Origin: Dyadobacter endophyticus
GTDB lineage: Bacteria; Bacteroidota; Bacteroidia; Cytophagales; Spirosomataceae
Direction of reading: 5' to 3'
Assembly (NCBI RefSeq): GCF_014641595.1
Contig: NZ_BMIA01000001.1
Span: forward strand, 1,860,426-1,924,425
DNA: 64,000 nucleotides
Below the pieces are notes generated by a model. The model was given only the letters and a program-made list of their open reading frames with translations. It searched no databases and had not been told where the DNA came from. The position numbers and the translations under genes were made by a program. Positions 36,713 to 44,597 of the stretch are shown one piece after another; the stretch's first letter is position 1; every line of letters begins with the position of its first letter.

Positions 36713-37876
36713 TCACCGCCATTGCTGTATCGCTGCGGAACCGGGCCCGTCGTTCGTCAGAACTTTGTCGCATAGCGTGATTTGCCTCAAAAACGAGTCC
36801 CTATCCGGCGCTGTGAGAACATTTCCCGATGAAAGGTACTGGTAGGTGGTCAATTGGTCCATGCAGGATATGACCATTTGTTTCTCAGCCGTACCCGCGA
36901 AATTAGCATCGCATTGCAATGCATACCTGAGCATATCGGTATCCAGAATGCCCGTCCGGAATTCACCCTGACGGCCATGCGGCCCGTTCGTCTCGTGGCG
37001 GTTGTTCATGAGCATTACCGGATGGTTTTCTGCCGACATCCAGCCATTTCCATGCCGGGTCTGGTACGCCCGCGTGAGGTAATAAACCGTCGCATCGAAG
37101 CTCTGCACATTTCTGTTCAGTATTTCAAATGCGTTTTTGCTCGTCGTGCTGGAACGGGTGACATGAGGGAATAGTCCAAAATCCATGTCCAGCAAAATTC
37201 CCTGTCCGCCCTCAAAAATGTAGTTTTCAAAACCCATGGCGAACAGTTGCTTTTCAGTAAGCAGGCGCATAATGCCACAGGCGGCGGCCAGGTCATGCAT
37301 AAACTGATCGACAGGCATAATTTCCAGTTCCAGCGCCTCAATACAGCTTTCCAGCCCGCGGGCTTTGAGTTTCATGCGATAATAATCGCGTACTGCTGCC
37401 AATTTTTGCTCCAAAATACCGGGAAAGAACAGGTCCTGGGCGCAAAGTTTGTACGGCCCCTGATTTCGTTCGACAGTCGCGCCAAAGCCCACTCCTACTG
37501 TGCCTTGAGCCAGATTAGCGCGATCGTTTATATTATAGAATTTATCAAAAGGCGTAGTAACCATCGCCAGCGGGTCCACAAACAGCACCGGGCTTACCCC
37601 CAGCCGGCTCAATGCATCGAACTCCCTAGCCATACCCGTCGGGTCTATCGTGCAAAACCGCGAAAAAAAAGTGGGCACCTTCCTGAACGAGCCTGCGCCA
37701 AAGTTCGAGAATACGTGAAAGCTGCCTTGTGCGTGCATGACTGTATGCCCGCACTGGTGCCCGCCGTTGAACCGGATAACGACCGGATGATCCAGCTTGG
37801 AGGAAAGGTAGTCTGTAAAAACACCCTTTCCTTCATCGCCGTAACCCATTCCTACTATAATATGGATACCTCCCAT
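36713..37876 (-). CDS. Divergent adenylosuccinate synthetase-like protein
   Basis: A 387-residue protein, shorter than PurA (about 425-430). The P-loop GDEGKG is at 13-18 with the catalytic Asp14, the His motif GGHQCGHT at 38-45, and FEGGQGILLDMDFGLFPHVT at 221-240, all as in PurA. Changed regions are the IMP/Thr loop (GATVERNQGPYKLC at 132-145), TRHGNGWM at 273-280 in place of TRVGxGPF, the Asp-binding loop PHGRQGEFRTG at 299-309, and the GTP-base site (ISCMDQL instead of TKLD). The fold and phosphoryl-transfer chemistry look kept, but the nucleotide or amino acid used may differ. It is last in a three-gene unit, 4 nt after the vWA gene. The housekeeping purA is presumably elsewhere. Confidence 0.85.
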   Translation of the reverse strand: MGGIHIIVGMGYGDEGKGVFTDYLSSKLDHPVVIRFNGGHQCGHTVMHAQGSFHVFSNFGAGSFRKVPTFFSRFCTIDPTGMAREFDALSRLGVSPVLFVDPLAMVTTPFDKFYNINDRANLAQGTVGVGFGATVERNQGPYKLCAQDLFFPGILEQKLAAVRDYYRMKLKARGLESCIEALELEIMPVDQFMHDLAAACGIMRLLTEKQLFAMGFENYIFEGGQGILLDMDFGLFPHVTRSSTTSKNAFEILNRNVQSFDATVYYLTRAYQTRHGNGWMSAENHPVMLMNNRHETNGPHGRQGEFRTGILDTDMLRYALQCDANFAGTAEKQMVISCMDQLTTYQYLSSGNVLTAPDRDSFLRQITLCDKVLTNDGPGSAAIQQWR

Positions 37877-37880
37877 TTAT

Positions 37881-38810
37881 TTACAATGCGATAATACCGG
37901 AAGAACCGTGATCACGGCGAACTAGTGAATCTTTGACCGCAACGAGTGCATTTGAAACCGATTGCCGTGTTCTCGCATCGAAGCTACTCATCGCCACGTC
38001 GACATTAACCCCTTTTACAAGCGCCACGGTAGTCGCGATGAGCTCGGCAATGTTGTTCTGATCTTCGAGCACAAGGAAACGTTCGCCCAGCAATCCCTTC
38101 CATTGCGAAAACACAAAATGATCGTTGTGATAGCTGGCTTCATTGGCATGAATATGAAAAACGAAGTATGAGCGGCAGGCTTCGTTCAGCAGCGACGAGG
38201 AAGTGAGGTTTTCCTTTCCCTTGTACCCGCACTTGGCCTGCAACAAATCGGCGGCCATATGGTCATGAAAGCCTTCGTCGCCGATCGTGAAGAGCAATCC
38301 TTTTTCTTGCCTTTTCTCAAAAGAATCGATCGAGGTGTGCCGGGCCGCAAAGTACCAGGCCAACGGATAACTTTCACGATTTTGGCCGCCTCCGCCCCGC
38401 TCGATAAATATTTTTGAAAGGCAGTCGTCCAACTCCATGGTACCGGATTCGAACTGGCCCACCTGCAAGGGATAATCGTCCGAAATATGATCCCCAATGG
38501 CCATGAACATGATTTGCGGATCGAGAATGCCATTGTCGATCAAGGTATTCATCAGTGCGCCCAGTTTGTTTTTGATCAGGTTTTCGGGAATAGAGCCCAT
38601 AGAACCCGTAACATCGAGCGCGACAATGATCGGTACCGAGTGCGGATGCAAAGCCGAGTCTCTTGATTCCCGGAGGTCCACATTGTCGGGAGAAAGATCG
38701 GGGTGTATTACGCCCAGCTTGTTTTGTGTGAAGTTGTCATCAATCGACCGGGTTTTACGTACCCGGCTAACGCTGTCATAAGCATCACTGCTCCACGATG
38801 AATAGCCCAT
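37881..38810 (-). CDS. von Willebrand factor A (vWA) domain protein
   Basis: A 309-residue cytoplasmic protein with no signal or TM. The MIDAS motif is DVTGSMG at residues 66-72, a DxTxS variant of DxSxS, and MFMAIGDHISDDYPLQVGQF near 105-125 continues the vWA fold. LLFTIGDEGFHDHM near 175 is another conserved strand. Metal-dependent protein binding is expected. It is translationally coupled by 4-nt gaps to the J-domain/kinase-like gene upstream and to the adenylosuccinate synthetase-like gene downstream, which suggests the three act together. Confidence 0.88.
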   Translation of the reverse strand: MGYSSWSSDAYDSVSRVRKTRSIDDNFTQNKLGVIHPDLSPDNVDLRESRDSALHPHSVPIIVALDVTGSMGSIPENLIKNKLGALMNTLIDNGILDPQIMFMAIGDHISDDYPLQVGQFESGTMELDDCLSKIFIERGGGGQNRESYPLAWYFAARHTSIDSFEKRQEKGLLFTIGDEGFHDHMAADLLQAKCGYKGKENLTSSSLLNEACRSYFVFHIHANEASYHNDHFVFSQWKGLLGERFLVLEDQNNIAELIATTVALVKGVNVDVAMSSFDARTRQSVSNALVAVKDSLVRRDHGSSGIIAL

Positions 38811-38814
38811 TGAT

Positions 38815-39669
38815 TTAGATATTTAAGTGTATGAATTGAGATGGAAAGTTTCTGTCGAGCATCTCACGGTACTTTTCATAGCATTCCAGTGAGTCTTCGT
38901 CGGAGCTGAGCAAAAAATCTACGAACTCGGAATGGTGCGTTTTCCGCAGCGAAGTACCCAGCCCGGAGCGATCGCCCAGAAGGTAAGCACCGATGCGTTT
39001 GACCATTTCCAGATCGGCAGTTTCGCTCGCTTTTTTGCCGGCCAGTAACTGGTCGGGGTACCAATGCCGATAAGCGGCAGATATCGTCGATACCCGGCCG
39101 TTCAGTTCGGCCGCGTGATAAAATCCCGCGACGGCAATCCCGTGCGTTGCAGGCACGAGTAGCACCTGTGCGGGGGTGAGACCCAGGTGCGCACGCCCCG
39201 TGTGCCCGTGGAGTAGCATACAGAATTCGAGCAAGCGCGATACTACCCAGGTCACATGTTCCTGCGGCAATGTCAAATTAACCAGCGGTATTGCACGTTC
39301 GAAAAGCGAAAAACTACAATCGGAGTCCCAATCGTAGGGCATATACCGTTTAAAATGGGCTGTCGCGCCGGCCACGACTTCTTGCTGATTTCGCTTCGCG
39401 TGCGCGATCACCTGACCATCGCCCTGATAGCGTACCCAGTGGCCGTTGGTCAGGAAGTTGCCGGAATCGTCTGCTAGGGTAGTTCCGCTGGTGTAATGGC
39501 GAAACATTTCGATCAAACGGTTGGTGGCCTCCTCCGCCCGGGGATGTTTGCATATATCGGGATGGATGGCCTTCATCATTTCCCGGAAAGTCAAAGCCGT
39601 GCCCTCGGCCAAAGCATTAAAATGGGTGGCTTGTAACACCTGATCGATCATTTGGCTGTCGTCTGTCAT
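38815..39669 (-). CDS. J-domain protein with kinase-like C-terminal region
   Basis: A 284-residue protein. Residues about 15-60 form a J-domain-like helix pair with the HPD tripeptide at 36-38 (LTFREMMKAIHPDICKHPRA), which in DnaJ stimulates Hsp70. Residues about 130-235 resemble the C-lobe of a protein kinase: a helix VTWVVSRLLEFCMLLHG, then HLGLTPAQVLLV in place of the catalytic loop, AGFYHAAEL at the DFG position, YRHWYPDQLL like the APE segment, and TADLEMVKRIGAYLLGD. The catalytic Asp residues are missing, so it is probably a pseudokinase-type binding module. It is the first gene of the triad. The kinase assignment is inference from pattern order. Confidence 0.75.
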   Translation of the reverse strand: MTDDSQMIDQVLQATHFNALAEGTALTFREMMKAIHPDICKHPRAEEATNRLIEMFRHYTSGTTLADDSGNFLTNGHWVRYQGDGQVIAHAKRNQQEVVAGATAHFKRYMPYDWDSDCSFSLFERAIPLVNLTLPQEHVTWVVSRLLEFCMLLHGHTGRAHLGLTPAQVLLVPATHGIAVAGFYHAAELNGRVSTISAAYRHWYPDQLLAGKKASETADLEMVKRIGAYLLGDRSGLGTSLRKTHHSEFVDFLLSSDEDSLECYEKYREMLDRNFPSQFIHLNI

Positions 39670-39795
39670 GGAAAGCTCTTATCGTTAACGAATACCCGAA
39701 ATGGCTGTGAGAAAGCCAAGGTATCAGAACTAACGGCACCAAACTCAGGCCATTGAGCGTATGAACGGTATGGATGAGCCATCGGCGTTGCATAG

Positions 39796-39824
39796 GTTGG
39801 GCGTAGTCTGAGGCTACGCCCAAC
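39796..39824. promoter_or_regulatory. Perfect 11-bp inverted repeat in a divergent intergenic region
   Basis: GTTGGGCGTAG and CTACGCCCAAC are separated by 7 nt. The element lies between the divergent starts of the J-domain gene (39669, minus) and the small gene at 39969 (plus), with no T tract on either side, so it is a better candidate for an operator or structured leader than for a terminator. The rest of the 300-nt gap shows nothing else. Confidence 0.5.
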
Positions 39825-39968
39825 TAGTCTCCCCATCCTTTGTCACAATCCCCCCCTGATAATGTCGCAAATCACATCTCTTTTTGTAAACCGAACCCGC
39901 TTAGTTTGTAACATCCAAATAAGGTTAGGCAAAGCGTTCCAAAATCGCAGTCAAAACAATCGGAAACA

Positions 39969-40235
39969 ATGGTAGAAGTATTCAAAACAGACGTAGAGAA
40001 ACAAAGCCAGGCAACATTGTTAGTCGACCTGATTTGTCTTGCATTCACCGGCTACCGTGCCAGTTTCGACCTTGAAGATTGTGATAAGGTATTGCGGGTC
40101 AGCTGTGAAGGCCCGGCCATATGCAACGCCAGCATCATCGGGCTGCTGGAAAGCTTTGGCTACCAGGGCACCGTTCTCGAAGAGTGCATTTCCGTAAATA
40201 CATACGCCGGCGCCGCGCTGTTGACCGAATATTAA
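39969..40235 (+). CDS. Small conserved hypothetical protein
   Basis: An 88-residue acidic cytoplasmic protein (LEDCDKVLRVSCEGPAICN, ASIIGLLESFGYQGTVLEE). The beta-alpha-beta-beta-alpha-beta order and length resemble small ferredoxin-like (HMA-type) folds, and Cys residues are present but not as CxxC. Similar small proteins occur in related Bacteroidota. The function is unknown. Confidence 0.6.
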   Translation: MVEVFKTDVEKQSQATLLVDLICLAFTGYRASFDLEDCDKVLRVSCEGPAICNASIIGLLESFGYQGTVLEECISVNTYAGAALLTEY

Positions 40236-40288
40236 GCCAGCCACGCGCGTGCAGTAATCAAAATTTGCCGGGGAGGTAAATAATATCG

Positions 40289-40316
40289 AATAGCGCGTAT
40301 AAGCAGGACCGCTATT
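40289..40316 (+). terminator. Weak hairpin after the small conserved gene
   Basis: AATAGCG pairs with CGCTATT around a 14-nt loop and is followed by TTCAGATTTTG. A weak terminator at best. Confidence 0.35.
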
Positions 40317-40368
40317 TCAGATTTTGCAAATCCTATTTCACTTAATACATCATTAAACTATATCAACT

Positions 40369-40749
40369 ATGAAAAAGACAAAGATTATCTTCTGGGTTGT
40401 AACGGGGTTGTTGGCGGTCATGCTGGGCATTGGGTCGGTGTACGATGCCATTTCAGCTCCCGAAGCTGTGGAACATGTGACGCGCATCGGCTATCCGGCT
40501 TACATTGTTCCTTTTCTGGGCTTCGCCAAAATTCTGGGCCTCATTGCGATCCTCGTTCCTGGTTACCCCCGAATAAAGGAATGGGCGTATGCCGGCATCT
40601 TTTACGACTTGCTGGGCGCTTTCTATTCACATATCGCGTTTGGCGACGGTCCCGATATGTGGGCAGGTTTCATCATCGGCTTTGCGTTGATTGCCGTTTC
40701 ATATATCTATCACCACAAGCTGCAAAGAGAAACTTTCGCGGTCGCTTAG
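40369..40749 (+). CDS. DoxX-family membrane protein
   Basis: A 126-residue protein with four TM segments. IGYPAYIVPFLGFAKILGLI and ILVPGYPRIKEWAYAGIFYD are typical of the small DoxX-like family of quinone-associated membrane proteins. The N-terminal TM begins ten residues in. It is 67 nt upstream of a DinB-family gene in the same direction and is possibly co-transcribed with it. Confidence 0.82.
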   Translation: MKKTKIIFWVVTGLLAVMLGIGSVYDAISAPEAVEHVTRIGYPAYIVPFLGFAKILGLIAILVPGYPRIKEWAYAGIFYDLLGAFYSHIAFGDGPDMWAGFIIGFALIAVSYIYHHKLQRETFAVA

Positions 40750-40816
40750 TGTCCGCATCATGTTGAAAATAAGCGCCCATTCATTTGATTCATCAACAAA
40801 TAAATCCAGATAAGCT

Positions 40817-41386
40817 ATGTCAACCAACCAATCGTCCGCCGAAATAAAAACAACGGAAACTGTGGACAGAAAACAGCTCTTGCACGACCTCGACCAGACC
40901 GAGCGGGATTTTTACACGGCCCTCGCGTCGCTTCAACCCGAGCAGGTGAATGTAGTCCCGTTCGAAGGCAGCTGGACGGCAGGACAAGTGGCGGAACACA
41001 TCCTGATGTCGGAATCCGGGGTTCCCGAAACTCTGCTCGGCACCATTGAAGAAACCGACCGTCCGACAGCGCAGTATGTGCCGGTGATCGAATCCATTTT
41101 TCTCGATTTCACAGCCAAATACCAGGCCCCGGAATTTATTATCCCGTCGGCCGGCCCGCACGACCAGCAGCAATTGCTTGAAGCGTTCAAAACAGAACGC
41201 GCCGCAATCCGTGAGATCGCCGCTAATGAGGACCTTGCCGTCACTTGTACCGATTTCGAATTCCCGCAAATTGCCAACCTCACACGCTGGGAATGGCTCC
41301 AATTCGTCCTTTGCCATTCGAAAAGGCATACCCGGCAGCTCAGGAATATTTCCGAAAAAGTTAGTCGTCAGACCGGCAACTTGTAG
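40817..41386 (+). CDS. DinB-superfamily protein with complete His motif
   Basis: A 189-residue DinB_2-type four-helix protein. WTAGQVAEHILMSESG carries the first His and LCHSKRHTRQLRNIS the HxxxxH pair, so the metal triad looks complete, unlike the other two small DinB genes in this window. Members with such triads can be thiol transferases or hydrolases. The substrate is unknown. It follows a DoxX gene. Confidence 0.82.
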   Translation: MSTNQSSAEIKTTETVDRKQLLHDLDQTERDFYTALASLQPEQVNVVPFEGSWTAGQVAEHILMSESGVPETLLGTIEETDRPTAQYVPVIESIFLDFTAKYQAPEFIIPSAGPHDQQQLLEAFKTERAAIREIAANEDLAVTCTDFEFPQIANLTRWEWLQFVLCHSKRHTRQLRNISEKVSRQTGNL

Positions 41387-41430
41387 CTCAAAGATTGATA
41401 ACTTGCGGAATCATTTATTACCCAAGTGTT

Positions 41431-41916
41431 ATGTTCCGTAAGTTATCGTTCCTGTTATTATTGATAGTTGGCATGTCGGATGCCTTTGCCCAGGTGGCCG
41501 CCAGCAGTAAAAAAATAGCCCCGTTCCAGATCAGGCTAGTCAATGGCCAGCAATACACATCGTCGCAGCTCGCTGCGGGGCCGGTAGTGCTCATCTATTT
41601 TTCACCCGATTGCGATCATTGCCAGAACTTTACCAAAGATCTGCTGAAAAATGCCAGTGTGGTTGCCAACAAGCAGGTGGTAATGGTCACGTTCCAGGCG
41701 ATGGATATGCTGAAACCCTTCGTGAGCCAGTACAGTCTCGGCAGCTACCCGAATTTTAAAGTGGGCACCGAAGGCACGTCGTACCTTGTTCAACGCTATT
41801 ATCAGATCCGCTCGTTTCCTTACATCGCCATTTACGACAAAAAGGGAAACCTGGTAAGGACATTTGAAGGCGAACAACCGCACGCCGAAATCTTCAAGGC
41901 CCTGAAACAGATCTGA
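41431..41916 (+). CDS. Periplasmic thioredoxin-like protein
   Basis: About 161 residues. The start at MFRKLSFLLLLIVGM gives a signal peptide ending in AFAQ. A TlpA/thioredoxin fold follows, with CDHC in VLIYFSPDCDHCQNF as the redox pair and the cis-Pro region RSFPYIAIYDKKGNLV. It probably acts in periplasmic disulfide or cytochrome-related chemistry. The 12 codons upstream of this ATG are open but not signal-like. Confidence 0.85.
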   Translation: MFRKLSFLLLLIVGMSDAFAQVAASSKKIAPFQIRLVNGQQYTSSQLAAGPVVLIYFSPDCDHCQNFTKDLLKNASVVANKQVVMVTFQAMDMLKPFVSQYSLGSYPNFKVGTEGTSYLVQRYYQIRSFPYIAIYDKKGNLVRTFEGEQPHAEIFKALKQI

Positions 41917-41941
41917 CGGCAACAGCCTCCCTGCGTTTCAT

Positions 41942-43348
41942 TTAACTTGTGAACATGGCCTCATAATGCGCCGAAGGGGCGAGAATGCCGCCGCTTTCTG
42001 AATAAAACGACTTGTCGGTCAGATAAACGCCCTTTTGTGTTTTGGTCCAGGTACCATTTGCCATGGGGTGAAAGGCCATTAATTTATCCCAATTCTTATA
42101 GTATTGATGGCCGTTCGTTTCCTGCAGTCCGATCGACATTCCGGGAAAAGGCTGTAAACGGGCGGCCACATTCTTGTTCCAGTCGACCAGGATCGGGTTC
42201 ACCGTGAGGTCGGCGCAGAAACACGGGACCTTTTTCTCGTACGCCAGCTGGGTAATTTTCATGGTCATGCTCAGCGTTTTGGCAATGGCCTTTACGGCAA
42301 TCGCCGAATAGCCCAGCTCAATGCGGTGTGCGGCATCCTCCACGGTATGCGCGCTTTCGTCGGCGGCTACGCGCACGCCCAGATCGCCAACAAAAGCTTC
42401 ATTACTTTCCTCAAACGGCTCCTCGATCACCGCAATCTGCTCGAATGCGCCGATTTTTTTAGCGTGGTCGAGAAAACGGAGCAGCGTTTCCTTCTTTTCA
42501 TAGCGGCCATTGGCATCGAAATAGTAAGGAATCTTCCCATTTTGGGTATAAGGCGTTTCGTAATGCCCTATTGCCTTGTGTACGGCTGTGAGGAACGCAA
42601 TGTCCTTCTCGATCATTTCCTGCTGTGTCCCGGCGGCGCCGGTTTTAAGTTTCAATATAAAATAACCTTCATCAGCAGCCTGTTTGATGCGTTCCGGCGA
42701 AGTTCCAACGGCAAACGACGGGATGCTCGCCACTTTTTCGTGCCGGTACGAAAGCCCGGGCCGGTAAGCGGCAGGCACCATTTCATCGAACTGCTTCATA
42801 CCGGTCTCCTGCGCATACAATAGCCAGGCCGCATTGTCCACACACACCAGGGCATTCAATGCGAACGTTTTGCGCAATTCCTGATTGCCCGTGATTTTCT
42901 TTCCATAAGCCAGTACTTCCGGTAAAATGTCGTCGAGCAGCTGCACCGGGTCGCTGAATGACGTCCCCTTGATCATCTGCAATGCCCGTTCGCTCATTGC
43001 ATACATCAATGCGTTACCCGCACTTTCGGAATGCGCCGCGAAAACTTTCGAGTCCGACCAAAGAACTCCTTGCGTACCCAGGCCTACCTTCCGGACACCC
43101 GAATCGGATTCCAGCATGGCAACGGCCTGCCAGCTATCGGTGATGGCGCTCCCCTTGAAACGGTACGGATTCAAGGGCTCCCTTTCGAAGTTGGAGCTCA
43201 CGTTTTTAATGGTGATTTTTTTCACGGCTGGCTGTGGAAACGGGTTCTGGATAGGACTTTCGGACGTAAATATGCCGGCGGCGGCCAGCAAGCCAGCACG
43301 GCGGGCGAATTCACGTCGGGAGAAATGTTCAGGTTTTCCGGAAATCAT
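41942..43348 (-). CDS. Exported enolase-superfamily dehydratase/racemase
   Basis: A 468-residue mandelate racemase/muconate-lactonizing-type protein with a Tat-like start (RREFARRAGLLAAAGIFTSE). The KxK pair is in FILKLKTGAAG, the metal ligands in YYFDANGR, VIEEPFEE and VAADESAH, and a further Lys in AVKAIAKT. It would abstract the alpha-proton of a sugar acid and dehydrate it to a 2-keto-3-deoxy acid. It is the last gene of the LacI-controlled operon, after an aldolase-type gene, which fits that pathway order. The substrate is unknown. Confidence 0.82.
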   Translation of the reverse strand: MISGKPEHFSRREFARRAGLLAAAGIFTSESPIQNPFPQPAVKKITIKNVSSNFEREPLNPYRFKGSAITDSWQAVAMLESDSGVRKVGLGTQGVLWSDSKVFAAHSESAGNALMYAMSERALQMIKGTSFSDPVQLLDDILPEVLAYGKKITGNQELRKTFALNALVCVDNAAWLLYAQETGMKQFDEMVPAAYRPGLSYRHEKVASIPSFAVGTSPERIKQAADEGYFILKLKTGAAGTQQEMIEKDIAFLTAVHKAIGHYETPYTQNGKIPYYFDANGRYEKKETLLRFLDHAKKIGAFEQIAVIEEPFEESNEAFVGDLGVRVAADESAHTVEDAAHRIELGYSAIAVKAIAKTLSMTMKITQLAYEKKVPCFCADLTVNPILVDWNKNVAARLQPFPGMSIGLQETNGHQYYKNWDKLMAFHPMANGTWTKTQKGVYLTDKSFYSESGGILAPSAHYEAMFTS

Positions 43349-43459
43349 GGTTTAGGAAATATGTTTCAAATGGTCAGACTCTATAACTGGCTGCTACCCT
43401 GACCCAATATCTGAATTTTATCCAGTTTTAATAAACCACGATGCCCATTCTAACCTGCA

Positions 43460-44521
43460 TCAGATCAAATTCACTTCATTTTCCAGAAAACGGGCCACAA
43501 ATGCGTCATCCACCAGGCTAGGGTAAGCCGCGATGACGCGTGTGATTTCTTCATACTGACCTGGCGAAAGTGTTTCCTTTGGGTTCAGCGTCCAGATACC
43601 CTCCATCAGGCCCTGACGACGAAGTACCTCGTGCACACCGGTAATGCAGCCATGAAATGCATGGGCAGGGTCGAATATCGCGGCATTCATGTCGGTTACC
43701 GCTATATTGGTGGCGAGCATCGACGCCGCATCGTTATGGCCTGTTGCCAATGTACGCTTCACAGCCGAAAGCAATTCGACAGCCTTCTGAGTCCACACTG
43801 CCCAATGTCCGAGCAAACCGCCTACGAAACGCTTTTCGACAGTTTTACCCGCTATTTCAAAACGAAACGGCGTGAGTAGGTCGGCCACGATATTGTCGTC
43901 GTTACCGGTATAGAGCGCAATTTCGTCACGGCGGTCCGAATGCGCTACCGCCCGCACGACGTCCAGGGTCTGATAGCGGTTAAATGCAGCCACTTTAATC
44001 GCTGAGACATTGGGAATTTCGCTGAATTCGCGCCAGAAATTATAGCTGTAAACCCGCCCGCCGATGGCCGCCTGCAAGTAAAATCCAAATACTGGAATGA
44101 CTTCCGCCACCCGCCTTACATGCGCGATGATTTCCGATTCCGGCTGCGTTGTGAATGCCGCCATACTGACCAATCCAAGATCGTACTTGTATCTCCTGGC
44201 GATTTCCGCCTCCGCCAGCGCCTGATCCGTCAATCCGCAAATGCCCGCTACCTTGATAAACGGCCGCTTCAATGCAGCCCGGTCAATCTCGTCGGCGGCA
44301 ATCGCGAGCACTTTTTCGAACAAATTGATCTGCGGATCACGGATTTCAAACTGCGTGGTATGAACCCCAACCGCCACTCCGCCTGCCCCGCTGGCCATAT
44401 AATAGCGCGTCAATCCACGCTGTCTCTGCTCGTCCAGCTGCAAGTCACTTGTCAACGCCAGCGGATGCGCCGGAATTACCGTCCCGTCAAACAGCAGCTC
44501 TTTTATATTCGATTTCAACAT
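43460..44521 (-). CDS. DHDPS-family aldolase
   Basis: A 353-residue TIM-barrel lyase of the dihydrodipicolinate synthase/N-acetylneuraminate lyase family. The Schiff-base Lys lies in VSAIKVAAFNRYQTLDVV and the Tyr region in FGFYLQAAIGG. The chain is about 50 residues longer than typical DapA, at the C-terminus. In this operon it most likely cleaves a 2-keto-3-deoxy sugar acid made by the enolase-type dehydratase and is unlikely to make lysine precursor. It lies 76 nt after the epimerase gene. Confidence 0.85.
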   Translation of the reverse strand: MLKSNIKELLFDGTVIPAHPLALTSDLQLDEQRQRGLTRYYMASGAGGVAVGVHTTQFEIRDPQINLFEKVLAIAADEIDRAALKRPFIKVAGICGLTDQALAEAEIARRYKYDLGLVSMAAFTTQPESEIIAHVRRVAEVIPVFGFYLQAAIGGRVYSYNFWREFSEIPNVSAIKVAAFNRYQTLDVVRAVAHSDRRDEIALYTGNDDNIVADLLTPFRFEIAGKTVEKRFVGGLLGHWAVWTQKAVELLSAVKRTLATGHNDAASMLATNIAVTDMNAAIFDPAHAFHGCITGVHEVLRRQGLMEGIWTLNPKETLSPGQYEEITRVIAAYPSLVDDAFVARFLENEVNLI

Positions 44522-44597
44522 ATTTAAAATAACTATCTAAATATCAACATATTACCACAAAACCCCAACGCAATCACGACAACACCCTCAGCCCCCT

